A stretch of DNA of 13,309 bases from Erysipelothrix sp. (GTDB lineage Bacteria; Bacillota_I; Bacilli_A; Erysipelotrichales; Erysipelotrichaceae), in assembly GCA_012512495.1 (NCBI GenBank), contig JAAZEC010000164.1:1-13309 (forward strand), given 5' to 3'. Shown here piece by piece: positions 1 through 6,110 of this stretch. A model generated the notes under the pieces. The model was not told where the DNA came from, made no database searches, and saw nothing but the letters and a program-made list of their open reading frames with translations. The position numbers were made by a program, and so were the translations under genes. Numbering within the stretch: position 1 is the stretch's first letter; each line of letters starts with the position of its first letter.

Positions 1-1176
1 ACACTAGTCTATGATGATGAAGGGTACGCTCAGATTGAAACCATCTATGATGGACAACCTGGGGCTACCGTGCGAACCACCATTGATATCGACTACCAAA
101 ATCACCTTGAGAAGGCCATGATTGAGTTCTTGAAGAGCAAGGAATCAGATACGAACCATCGCTATTTCAACAAGTTTTACTTGGTGGCATCCGATCCAAC
201 GACCGGTGATGTTCTCGCATCCGTTGCCATTAAGAAGGATAAAGAGGGAAACTATTACAACTCCTCGAATTCCACTTATTTGGATTCATATCCTGTGGGT
301 TCTGCCATTAAGGGTGCCGTGGTTTATATGGGACTTGATCAAAAGCTGTTTAGCCCCGGTGAAACGATCTACGATGCCCCCTTGAAGATACAGGGTACGC
401 CTCCGAAGGCGTCCTATGTCGATCTGGGAACTGTTGATGATCTGACAGCCTTATCACTTTCCTCGAACGTTTACATGTTCAATGTCGTCATACGATTGGG
501 GAAAGGCAACTATGCCTACAACCAACCTCTCTACTTACAGGAGGGAACGGTCGATACGATGCGTAATTACTACTCCCAGTTTGGTTTAGGCGTGTCCACA
601 CAACTTGATGTTCCTAACGAGGGAACCGGATATAAATCAACTTCCGGTCTAGCCGGTAATCTGCTTGACTTCGCGATTGGACAATACGATACGTATACCC
701 CGATTCAACTGAATCAGTATGTCAGTACCATTGCCAATGGCAAGTATCGCTATGCCTTGCGCTTTGTGAGTGATGCCTACAATCCTCTGACCAATGAGGT
801 TGTCTATGAGAATCAAGTTCGAATTCTTAATTCACTGGATAATGAGCAGGCGATACAGCGGGTCCAGCAGGGCTTTAGGCTCTGTGTTACCGATGGCTAC
901 TGTTCATCCTTAGGGGATGCGGCATGGCCTACTGCTGCCAAGACGGGAACGTCACAGGATATTGCGCGGGATCCATTTACGGATGCTGTGTTGCGTAATG
1001 AGGCCAATGTGGCCATTGAAGTTTCTTCCAATAGCCTAGTGGCTTATGCCCCGTATGATGATCCCAAGATTGCGATTTCTTGCATGGCTCCGTATTATGT
1101 GGCCGACCGTATCGTGGAAAATGGGTGCAGTGCGATGGTCGAAGAAGCAATTAACGCATATGCTAAAAACCATTAG
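1..1176 (+). CDS. Class B penicillin-binding protein, transpeptidase domain (5' truncated)
   Basis: The frame is open from base 1, so the N-terminus (membrane anchor and dimerisation domain) lies outside the window; about 391 residues are visible. All three penicilloyl-serine transferase motifs are present: SxxK as SAIK (bases 301-312, catalytic Ser), SxN as SSN (460-468) and KTG followed by TS (940-948). The segment VRTTIDIDYQ just before the domain is typical of class B PBPs. Such proteins cross-link peptidoglycan stem peptides on the outer face of the membrane, in elongation (PBP2/PbpA type) or division (FtsI type). The order PBP, rpmG, YqgX-like, comG recalls the B. subtilis pbpA-to-comG region, which slightly favours an elongation PBP. 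The Met codon used to start the shorter open frame at base 70 is not the real start. Presence of this gene implies a walled cell. Confidence 0.92.
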   Translation, partial: TLVYDDEGYAQIETIYDGQPGATVRTTIDIDYQNHLEKAMIEFLKSKESDTNHRYFNKFYLVASDPTTGDVLASVAIKKDKEGNYYNSSNSTYLDSYPVGSAIKGAVVYMGLDQKLFSPGETIYDAPLKIQGTPPKASYVDLGTVDDLTALSLSSNVYMFNVVIRLGKGNYAYNQPLYLQEGTVDTMRNYYSQFGLGVSTQLDVPNEGTGYKSTSGLAGNLLDFAIGQYDTYTPIQLNQYVSTIANGKYRYALRFVSDAYNPLTNEVVYENQVRILNSLDNEQAIQRVQQGFRLCVTDGYCSSLGDAAWPTAAKTGTSQDIARDPFTDAVLRNEANVAIEVSSNSLVAYAPYDDPKIAISCMAPYYVADRIVENGCSAMVEEAINAYAKNH

Positions 1177-1195
1177 TGTATTTTTATGCGATTTA

Positions 1196-1204
1196 TGATA
1201 TTAT
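1196..1204 (+). promoter_or_regulatory. Extended -10 promoter candidate for rpmG
   Basis: TG-A-TATTAT matches an extended -10 element (TGn plus 5 of 6 of TATAAT). No good -35 hexamer lies 17 bp upstream. It would start transcription near 1211, just before the AAGGAGG ribosome binding site of rpmG. Confidence 0.45.
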
Positions 1205-1231
1205 TATAAAGATTGAAGGAGGTTTTGTGCA

Positions 1232-1381
1232 ATGAGAGAAAACATTACACTTAAATGTACTGAATGTGGCGAAGAAAACTATATTTCAACAAAGAATAAG
1301 AGTAAACATCCTACTCGTGTCGAATATAAGAAATTTTGCCCACGTGAAAACAAAATGACTGTACATCGCGAAAAGAAGTAG
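1232..1381 (+). CDS. rpmG: Large ribosomal subunit protein bL33
   Basis: The gene encodes 49 residues starting MRENITLKCTECGEENYIS, a clear bL33 and the normal length for the family. bL33 sits near the E site of the 50S subunit. A strong AAGGAGG lies 8 bases before the ATG. Cys9, Cys12 and Cys36 are present, but the place of the fourth zinc ligand is taken by Glu39 (CPRE). It is therefore a variant without the complete CxxC/CxxC ribbon, as I recall for one of the B. subtilis paralogs. Such forms are expected to work without zinc. The gene is separated from the following hydrolase gene by only 3 bases, so the two are probably cotranscribed. It is too short for many ORF callers. Confidence 0.95.
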   Translation: MRENITLKCTECGEENYISTKNKSKHPTRVEYKKFCPRENKMTVHREKK

Positions 1382-1384
1382 GTC

Positions 1385-2011
1385 ATGATGTTGTATTCAA
1401 TTGTTTTGAATCCGCTTCAAACCAACTGTTACCTTTTAGAGAAAAACAACCATGTCATTATCTTTGATCCTTCAATGGATAAGGGTAATGACATGTCTGC
1501 CTTATTAGGGAAGATAAAAAGTGACTGGGTGATTGATGCGATCGTGCTGACGCATGGCCACTATGATCATATCTCGGCTGTAGATGCTCTCTATGAGCTT
1601 TATTCGCCAAAAATCTATATTCACCATTTGGATGAAGAGTATTTAAGTAATCCTTACCTGAATGCTTCAGAGCAAATGAATGAATCCTTTGTGGTGAAAA
1701 GCCCCTATGAAACCATTGTGGAAGGGCCCTTAACCATCGGTGAGTTTAGTTTTGATGTGGTCTTGACAGGTGGTCACACGCCCGGTTCCATTACGCTATT
1801 TATCGATGATTTGGCGTTTGTGGGTGATTGTATTTTCAAGAACTCTATCGGTCGTACTGATTTACCTGGCGGCTCTATGGAGACCATGAAAAAATCTCTC
1901 CAATTCTTCAAAGAATTAAAGAGAGATGTTACCTTACTACCGGGTCATGGTGAGAGAACCAGACTCAGTTATGAGAAAATGATGAATCCATTCTTGAATG
2001 GACAATACTGA
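1385..2011 (+). CDS. MBL-fold metal hydrolase, YqgX/glyoxalase II-like
   Basis: A 208-residue metallo-beta-lactamase-fold protein. The metal-binding signature HGHYDH is at residues 57-62, with further ligands at His131 (GGHTPGS), Asp148 (VGDCIF) and His188 (PGHGER). This is the hydroxyacylglutathione-hydrolase-like family that includes B. subtilis YqgX, a cytosolic, probably zinc-dependent enzyme that hydrolyses a thioester or related ester. The true substrate cannot be told from sequence, and many such proteins are not glyoxalase II. It has no signal peptide or membrane segment. Two consecutive ATGs (1385 and 1388) could start it; the ribosome site is weak, so translation may be coupled to rpmG. 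A strong terminator overlaps its stop codon. YqgX homologs near comG are known from bacilli, which fits this context. Confidence 0.9.
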   Translation: MMLYSIVLNPLQTNCYLLEKNNHVIIFDPSMDKGNDMSALLGKIKSDWVIDAIVLTHGHYDHISAVDALYELYSPKIYIHHLDEEYLSNPYLNASEQMNESFVVKSPYETIVEGPLTIGEFSFDVVLTGGHTPGSITLFIDDLAFVGDCIFKNSIGRTDLPGGSMETMKKSLQFFKELKRDVTLLPGHGERTRLSYEKMMNPFLNGQY

Positions 2012-2043
2012 TAGAAATGATATCCATCGTTTCTATTTTTTTT
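2011..2043 (+). terminator. Rho-independent terminator after the rpmG/MBL unit
   Basis: An 11-bp stem (ATAGAAATGAT with ATCGTTTCTAT, one G-U pair) closes on a 4-base loop and is followed by a run of T to 2043. It lies between the stop codons of the MBL gene and of the convergent map gene; the map stop falls inside the stem. There is no matching A-run on the other side, so it acts mainly on plus-strand transcription. Confidence 0.9.
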
Positions 2044-2782
2044 CGGTCAAAATCAGCGGTCCATCGGCCGTAATAGCAAGGGTGTGTTCAAACTGAGCAC
2101 TCAGACTTCCATCCTTTGTGCGGGCAGTCCAGCCGTTGTCATCCAGCGTACTCTTCCAATGACCAACATTCACCATCGGTTCGATCGTAATGACCATACC
2201 TTCTTGCAAGCGGACTCCCTTATGGGGATGACCATAGTGAAGGATCATGGGGTCTTCATGCATTTCCTGACCAATGCCATGCCCAGAGAACTCTCTGACC
2301 ACGGAGAAACCATTTGCTTCAACAAACGTCTGGATGGCAGCGCCAATATCACCAGTACGATTGCCCACTCTAGCTTGTTCAATGCCTAGATAAAGGCTCT
2401 TTTTTGTTACATCGAGTAGTTTTTTTGAGAGGTCATCGATTTCACCAACGCCATAAGACCAAGCGCTATCAGCAAGATAGCCATCGAGGTTGACAACCAT
2501 GTCAATCGTGACAATATCGCCATTGAGCAGTGGTTTCTTGCGAGGGAAGCCATGACAGATTTCGTCATTGATGGAGGCACAGGTTGCGTATTTATAGCCA
2601 TTGTAACCAATCTGCTGGGCAGTAGCTCCATGCTGTTTCATAATTTTATGGCTGAGTTCTTCAATGTCCCAAGTTGTGATGCCTGGGGCAATGACTTCAT
2701 TGATTTGTGAATGTATGTAAGCAAGCAGTTCACCTGCTTTTTTCATTGCTTCTATTTCTCTTTCTGATTTCAAACTTATCAT
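2033..2782 (-). CDS. map: Methionine aminopeptidase, type I
   Basis: A 249-residue cytosolic enzyme that removes the initiator Met from nascent proteins. All five expected metal ligands are visible: Asp94, Asp105, His168 (SGHGIGQE), Glu201 (TIEPMV) and Glu232 (QFEHT). The substrate-binding His77 (INDEICHGFP) is also present. Length and spacing match E. coli Map, so it is type Ia without an N-terminal extension. I place the start at the ATG whose codon ends at 2782 (MISLKSEREIEAMKKAG), because a GAAAGGAAGG ribosome site stands just upstream. The frame stays open to 2923, but that stretch has no similarity to the family and runs through the promoters and the comGA start. It is divergent from comGA with 86 bp between starts, and convergent with the MBL gene. 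I do not recall map at this place in B. subtilis, so it may be a lineage-specific arrangement. Confidence 0.95.
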   Translation of the reverse strand: MISLKSEREIEAMKKAGELLAYIHSQINEVIAPGITTWDIEELSHKIMKQHGATAQQIGYNGYKYATCASINDEICHGFPRKKPLLNGDIVTIDMVVNLDGYLADSAWSYGVGEIDDLSKKLLDVTKKSLYLGIEQARVGNRTGDIGAAIQTFVEANGFSVVREFSGHGIGQEMHEDPMILHYGHPHKGVRLQEGMVITIEPMVNVGHWKSTLDDNGWTARTKDGSLSAQFEHTLAITADGPLILTEKK

Positions 2783-2802
2783 AGTGCCTTCCTTTCGTTG
2801 GT

Positions 2803-2811
2803 ATTGTAACA
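2803..2811 (-). promoter_or_regulatory. Extended -10 promoter for map
   Basis: Read on the minus strand this is TG-T-TACAAT, an extended -10 (5 of 6 of TATAAT). The -35 position 17 bp upstream (2826-2831) reads TGTTCC, a poor match. That position overlaps the upstream half of the comG promoter element on the other strand. Confidence 0.55.
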
Positions 2812-2823
2812 CATTACTTTTCA

Positions 2824-2851
2824 TAGGAACATCAAAGAAGTCTTCATACTT
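2824..2851 (+). promoter_or_regulatory. Putative competence-type promoter of the comG operon
   Basis: TAGGAAC (2824-2830), 13 bases, then TCATACTT (2844-2851). The same two blocks at the same spacing occur at 10688-10715 before a 28-aa micropeptide gene. No housekeeping-like -10 is present here. The layout is close to the known sigma-H pattern (AGGA at -35, then about 12 bases, then a -10 ending in T-W-W). A start about 7 bases past the -10 would give a leader of roughly 12 bases that still carries GGAGG. Assignment to a sigma-H/ComX-type factor is inference. Confidence 0.6.
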
Positions 2852-2868
2852 TAGGTGGAGGTGAAAGC

Positions 2869-3762
2869 ATGGTTGAAGAACGTCTTTTAAAATGGCTAGA
2901 GACCGCGATTGCGTACAGCGCAACCGATATTCACTGTCATTTCCAGAACCGAAACAGTACCTTACAACTAAGAACCCTGGGTGGTCTGAAAAGTGTCTAT
3001 TCCGTGGCTGAAGATCTGGCGGTCTATCAATATCTTAAGTATAAAGCAAACCTGAACCTGTCTGTTTCGATGTTGCCACAGACGGGAACATTTGAATATG
3101 TGGTTCATAACAAGACTTGGTATTGTCGCTTCTCTGCGATGGAGACCCTGAGTACCAAGAGCGGTGTGTTACGGATCTTGAATCTTTCACCTATCCAAAG
3201 CCTGGAAGACATTTCGGATCAAAAGGATGAGATTGACTTAATCAAGCAGTTGCTTGAGAAGGAGAATGGTTTGATTCTGTTTGCGGGGGCGACTGGCTCT
3301 GGCAAATCGACGACCATGTTTACTGGCTTGAAGGATGTCATAAACAAATCTATCTATACCATTGAAGATCCGATTGAGCGGATTTATGACAACATTATGC
3401 AGATGCAGGTGAACCAGGTGAGCGGTTTTGACTTCCAAAGTGGCATCAAGCAGCTGTTAAGGCATGATCCTGACATCATTGTCATTGGTGAGATACGTAG
3501 TCCTCAGGAAGCACAGGCGGCCATCAGAGCGTGCCTCTCGGGTCACTTGGTGTGTGCGACGATTCATGCTTCGAGTGCGGTATCGACCATCTATCGGTTG
3601 TTGGATTTCAGTCTATCGCTCCATGAGCTCGAGATCGTAGCTCTGAATATTGTCTTTCAACAACTGATTTCCTTTAATAACCAAAGGAGTGCTAAACTTG
3701 ACATTCTTACACAGGATCAAACAGCTCAAGTTATTCAACAGACCAAAGCCGATCGACAGTAG
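2869..3762 (+). CDS. comGA: Competence pseudopilus assembly ATPase ComGA
   Basis: A 297-residue secretion ATPase of the GspE/PilB family that powers assembly of the DNA-uptake pseudopilus at the inner face of the membrane. Motifs run in the family order: Walker A GATGSGKST (140-148), Asp box TIEDPIE (164-170), Walker B region ending IIVIGEIR (203-210) and His box ATIHA (230-234). It is shorter than B. subtilis ComGA (about 356 residues), mainly after the His box. It has no CxxC zinc-binding insert, as usual for ComGA. The ribosome site AGGTGGAGG ends 8 bases before the ATG. It is the first gene of a tightly packed comGA-comGG operon, each gene overlapping or nearly touching the next. The operon is probably driven by the unusual promoter at 2824-2851. 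Confidence 0.95.
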   Translation: MVEERLLKWLETAIAYSATDIHCHFQNRNSTLQLRTLGGLKSVYSVAEDLAVYQYLKYKANLNLSVSMLPQTGTFEYVVHNKTWYCRFSAMETLSTKSGVLRILNLSPIQSLEDISDQKDEIDLIKQLLEKENGLILFAGATGSGKSTTMFTGLKDVINKSIYTIEDPIERIYDNIMQMQVNQVSGFDFQSGIKQLLRHDPDIIVIGEIRSPQEAQAAIRACLSGHLVCATIHASSAVSTIYRLLDFSLSLHELEIVALNIVFQQLISFNNQRSAKLDILTQDQTAQVIQQTKADRQ

Positions 3763-4675
3763 GCAATTGGAACTTGTGATAGCCTACTTGGATGCACAGG
3801 TAGTCTATCCTCAAATTAAGAAGATTTTGTCCCTCAATCAAGAGACGCTTCATGAGTTTGTTCAACAGGTGTACCACCAGCATCCCAGCGTCTATGAGAA
3901 CCTCAAAGACCTGTTTTCGATGCACCTACTATTGAAGTACTATCATGACTTCTATGAGTTCAAAAGGAAGCTGTATCGAAGTCTTTGGAACAAGCTGAGC
4001 TATCCGCTACTTCTCATTGGCTGTGTCTATGGCCTCATGGGCTTCTTCTTGATGAATGTGTTTCCGATGCTCTTTGGCCTGATACAATCCTTCGATGTCC
4101 AGATGGGTAACCTACAACTGATCTATCGGGTACTCGTCTTCTTGTTTGTCATTTTGAGCATTCTGTTGTCGATCGTTGTCATCTTTCTACTGCTAATGTT
4201 GAAGAGACAAAATCTCAAGCTATTTGTGATTTTGATGCACCGGATTGCTTGGTTTGCGCCTATCAAAATGATCTATACGCAAATGTTTGCCTACATGTTT
4301 GACCTTATCCTAAAGTTCGGGGCTTCGACTCAACAGATTCTAACGATTATGAAGGATTCCACGCTCTCTTACTTTGTAGGCTGGTTAGCCCAGTTGACCA
4401 CGTATCAATTGGAAGAAGGGGAGACTCTGATTGATTCCATTGATAATGATTTTCTGGATGAACAATTTGTCTCACTGATTAAACTGTCCTCGCTAAACCA
4501 CCAGATTGAACACTACCTCGCGATGTATTTAACACTCAACGAGAAGCGACTTACCCTAGCAATCGATCACTTATCAAGCCACTTGAAGAAGGTTACCTAT
4601 GTCTTATTGGCTTTGTTGATGTTGCTGTTCTATCAGGTATTGCTTGCTCCGATGCAGATGATGAATCAGCTATAG
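3698..4675 (+). CDS. comGB: Competence pseudopilus platform protein ComGB
   Basis: A 325-residue integral membrane protein of the GspF/PilC (T2SSF) family, the platform that couples ComGA to pilin polymerisation. Hydrophobic segments are at about 103-128, 143-168 and 299-318, with the usual repeated cytoplasmic domains before and between them. I place the start at TTG 3698 (MTFLHRIKQLKLF), because AAAGGAG at 3684-3689 stands 8 bases upstream. The in-frame GTG at 3689 overlaps that ribosome site and is less likely. The gene begins inside comGA with a 65-base overlap in another frame, so translational coupling is expected. Membrane topology matches the family, and the position right after comGA makes the assignment firm although sequence identity to model ComGB proteins is low by eye. 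Confidence 0.9.
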   Translation: MTFLHRIKQLKLFNRPKPIDSRQLELVIAYLDAQVVYPQIKKILSLNQETLHEFVQQVYHQHPSVYENLKDLFSMHLLLKYYHDFYEFKRKLYRSLWNKLSYPLLLIGCVYGLMGFFLMNVFPMLFGLIQSFDVQMGNLQLIYRVLVFLFVILSILLSIVVIFLLLMLKRQNLKLFVILMHRIAWFAPIKMIYTQMFAYMFDLILKFGASTQQILTIMKDSTLSYFVGWLAQLTTYQLEEGETLIDSIDNDFLDEQFVSLIKLSSLNHQIEHYLAMYLTLNEKRLTLAIDHLSSHLKKVTYVLLALLMLLFYQVLLAPMQMMNQL

Positions 4676-4689
4676 AAAGGATGTTATTT

Positions 4690-4980
4690 ATGAAGAAAGG
4701 ATTTACCTTGCTGGAGATGGTCATTGTCATGACCGTCATCGCAATTCTGTTTCTTTTGACGATACCCAACACACAGAATTCACTGAAAGTCGCTAATGCG
4801 AAGGGTTGTGATGCGCAGTTGAAGGTGGTCGATACTGCCATCTTACAGTACATGTTAGCGAAGGATGTTCAGAGTGTCTCCATGTCCGATCTGGTTTCAG
4901 AGGGCTATTTAAGTGAAAGACAGGGCTACTGCCATGATGGTTCCTCAATTACCATTGTTGACAATCAAGCGACACACTAA
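4690..4980 (+). CDS. comGC: Major pseudopilin ComGC
   Basis: A 96-residue class 3 prepilin. MKKG precedes the cleavage site and FTLLEMVIVMTVIAILFLL forms the methylated N-terminal helix, with the conserved Glu at +5. The prepilin peptidase (ComC, not in this window) would cut after Gly4. Cys40 and Cys81 are placed like the cysteine pair that forms the intramolecular disulfide in B. subtilis ComGC. The segment MSDLVSEGYL is typical of the family. I prefer ATG 4690 to ATG 4681: AAAGGA at 4676-4681 is well spaced for 4690 but would touch 4681. ComGC is the main subunit of the competence pilus that pulls DNA to the ComEA receptor. Confidence 0.94.
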   Translation: MKKGFTLLEMVIVMTVIAILFLLTIPNTQNSLKVANAKGCDAQLKVVDTAILQYMLAKDVQSVSMSDLVSEGYLSERQGYCHDGSSITIVDNQATH

Positions 4981-5281
4981 GGGCTTTACACTACTGGAGA
5001 TGATGGTTGTCCTCTCCATCATCGCTATGATGACACTGCAGCTAGGTCTTAGCTATCGACCAATAGAGGCTAATCAGGATGTCATTTTTGAAGACGAGTA
5101 CAAACTCGCTCAGATTAAGGCTATCGCGACCACAGAAAAACAAATCCTAGAGACTAGTCAATCGAATGTGTCAGTCCTTAGCTTCAATCAGCTGGGTAAT
5201 GTTAATATGGCTCAGACGATTAGCTTTGATGGTTTCAAGATTGTGGTACAACTTGGGATGGGGCGTTATGAAAAAAGATAG
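4937..5281 (+). CDS. comGD: Minor pseudopilin ComGD
   Basis: A prepilin-like protein of about 114 residues. HTKG is followed by FTLLEMMVVLSIIAMM, with Glu at +5. The late motif FNQLGNVNMAQTISF matches the GspH-like pattern of ComGD. The start is uncertain. The ATG at 4937 gives a 16-residue leader but has no ribosome site. The TTG at 4958 gives a conventional 8-residue basic leader (MTIKRHTKG numbering). The GTG at 4913 has a GAGG at good distance but a 24-residue leader. All choices overlap the end of comGC, so coupling by terminating ribosomes is likely. The product is a membrane-embedded minor subunit thought to prime or cap the competence pseudopilus with ComGE, ComGF and ComGG. Confidence 0.88.
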   Translation: MVPQLPLLTIKRHTKGFTLLEMMVVLSIIAMMTLQLGLSYRPIEANQDVIFEDEYKLAQIKAIATTEKQILETSQSNVSVLSFNQLGNVNMAQTISFDGFKIVVQLGMGRYEKR

Positions 5282-5378
5282 AGGGTTTTTATTGATTGAA
5301 ATCATGTTGTCTCTGATTATTATTTCAATGCTCATCAGCATCATCTGGTCCTTCTTTTCCATGGTGTCCAACCTATGA
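5268..5378 (+). CDS. comGE: Minimal ComGE-like pseudopilin (36 aa)
   Basis: This short frame encodes MKKDRG followed by FLLIEIMLSLIIISML and a few more residues. It has a complete prepilin leader, cleavage site, Glu at +5 and hydrophobic helix, but no globular domain. ComGE proteins I know of are about 85-115 residues. The gene overlaps comGD by 14 bases and comGF by 4 (ATGA), exactly where comGE belongs. No DNA is left over that could encode a missing domain, so a simple frameshift does not explain the size. After cleavage about 30 residues would remain, little more than a membrane helix. It may act as a membrane-only pilin subunit, or be a reduced relic kept for coupling. The start ATG is clear; the upstream GGGATGGGG is a weak ribosome site. 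Confidence 0.78.
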   Translation: MKKDRGFLLIEIMLSLIIISMLISIIWSFFSMVSNL

Positions 5379-5770
5379 AAAGGGGCTACACACTGCTGGA
5401 AATGATGCTGGTGTTAATCAGTGCAGTGATAGTGATGATGCTCTGTGTCAACTTCTTGTTTCTTTTGAAGCGCAGTAAGGAAATAGATGTTGGAGTCACC
5501 CAGCTGGATATCATGGAACTCCAGTTACAACATGAATTAATGCTGGGTTACAGCTTCAGCTTGGAAGATAGCTCGCTGTGTTACACCAAATTCGATAGTG
5601 AGGCGTGCCTGAGCTTTGATGGTAGCCGGCTGATTAAGACACCGGGTTACGAGATATTGTTGTTTGATGTCAATGAGGGGAGTATGAGCTTGAGTGATGA
5701 CTTTGTTGTTATTAGTGGAACATACCAAGACGAGAGTTTCTCGATTGCTCTTGAGAGACTCAAGAAATAG
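5375..5770 (+). CDS. comGF: Minor pseudopilin ComGF
   Basis: A 131-residue prepilin. MKRG is followed by YTLLEMMLVLISAVIVMML, with Glu at +5 and cleavage after Gly4. The C-terminal part has the ComGF-like run with Cys69 and Cys78 flanking TKFDSEA, followed by LSFDGSRLIKTPGYEI, a pattern I associate with the family. The cysteines might form a disulfide outside the membrane. The ATG overlaps the comGE stop as ATGA, a classic coupling arrangement. ComGF is a minor subunit required for pseudopilus formation in Bacillus and Streptococcus; its exact role in the complex is not settled. Confidence 0.88.
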   Translation: MKRGYTLLEMMLVLISAVIVMMLCVNFLFLLKRSKEIDVGVTQLDIMELQLQHELMLGYSFSLEDSSLCYTKFDSEACLSFDGSRLIKTPGYEILLFDVNEGSMSLSDDFVVISGTYQDESFSIALERLKK

Positions 5771-6095
5771 GGGCATTATCTTGATGCAGACGATGATTGT
5801 GCTTTTGATCTTCAGTAGTCTGTTTAGTGTGATTGTGACTCGTTTTCAATTACAGCTAGCTGCAACTACCTTTCTGGAACTGGCTTCACAGAAACAGGAG
5901 ATTGAGCTCGAAGTCTTGCGTTGTGTCATTGATCCGGATTGTTACGATTTGTCTTTCAGTCTGCATGATAGTCAGGTAGAAATCTATTTTCTTGATACGG
6001 AAGTGACGGTGGATGTCATTGGTAAGCATAATTTTACCATTGAAATGATTCTTGACCTTGATAAGTTTCACATAATTTCTTATAATTACAGTTGA
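5751..6095 (+). CDS. comGG: ComGG-like minor pseudopilin
   Basis: The last pilin-like gene of the operon, about 114 residues from TTG 5751. That start gives the leader MRDSRNRG followed by IILMQTMIVLLIFSSLF, a hydrophobic helix. Glu at +5 is missing (Gln/Met region instead), as also in B. subtilis ComGG. Cys58 and Cys64 (RCVIDPDC) could pair. The start is uncertain: ATG 5784 has AGGGG 10 bases upstream but would drop the leader, while GTG 5694 and ATG 5697 give overlong leaders. Position, size and N-terminal helix support ComGG; the globular part is too divergent for me to match. Its 3' end contains the promoter of efp. Confidence 0.72.
   Translation: MRDSRNRGIILMQTMIVLLIFSSLFSVIVTRFQLQLAATTFLELASQKQEIELEVLRCVIDPDCYDLSFSLHDSQVEIYFLDTEVTVDVIGKHNFTIEMILDLDKFHIISYNYS
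6058..6086 (+). promoter_or_regulatory. Near-consensus promoter of efp inside comGG
   Basis: TTGATA (6058-6063), a 17-bp spacer, then TATAAT (6081-6086). This is the best sigma-A-type promoter in the window and lies within the last codons of comGG. It would start transcription near 6093, before the GGAGG at 6101-6105. It lets the housekeeping gene efp be expressed when the competence operon is silent. Confidence 0.75.
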
Positions 6096-6110
6096 AAAAC
6101 GGAGGTCTTT

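Noticed and set aside
2783..2868. ComK-type box before comGA
   Set aside because: No pair of AAAA-N5-TTTT boxes at suitable spacing is visible.
2783..2923. N-terminal extension of methionine aminopeptidase by 47 residues
   Set aside because: The extension has no family similarity, overlaps comGA and both promoters, and a good ribosome site marks the internal Met as the start.
5268..5378. Reading TGA at the end of comGE as Trp to join it with comGF
   Set aside because: comGF is in another frame with its own ATG and prepilin leader, Trp is encoded by TGG throughout, and TGA also ends the MBL gene.
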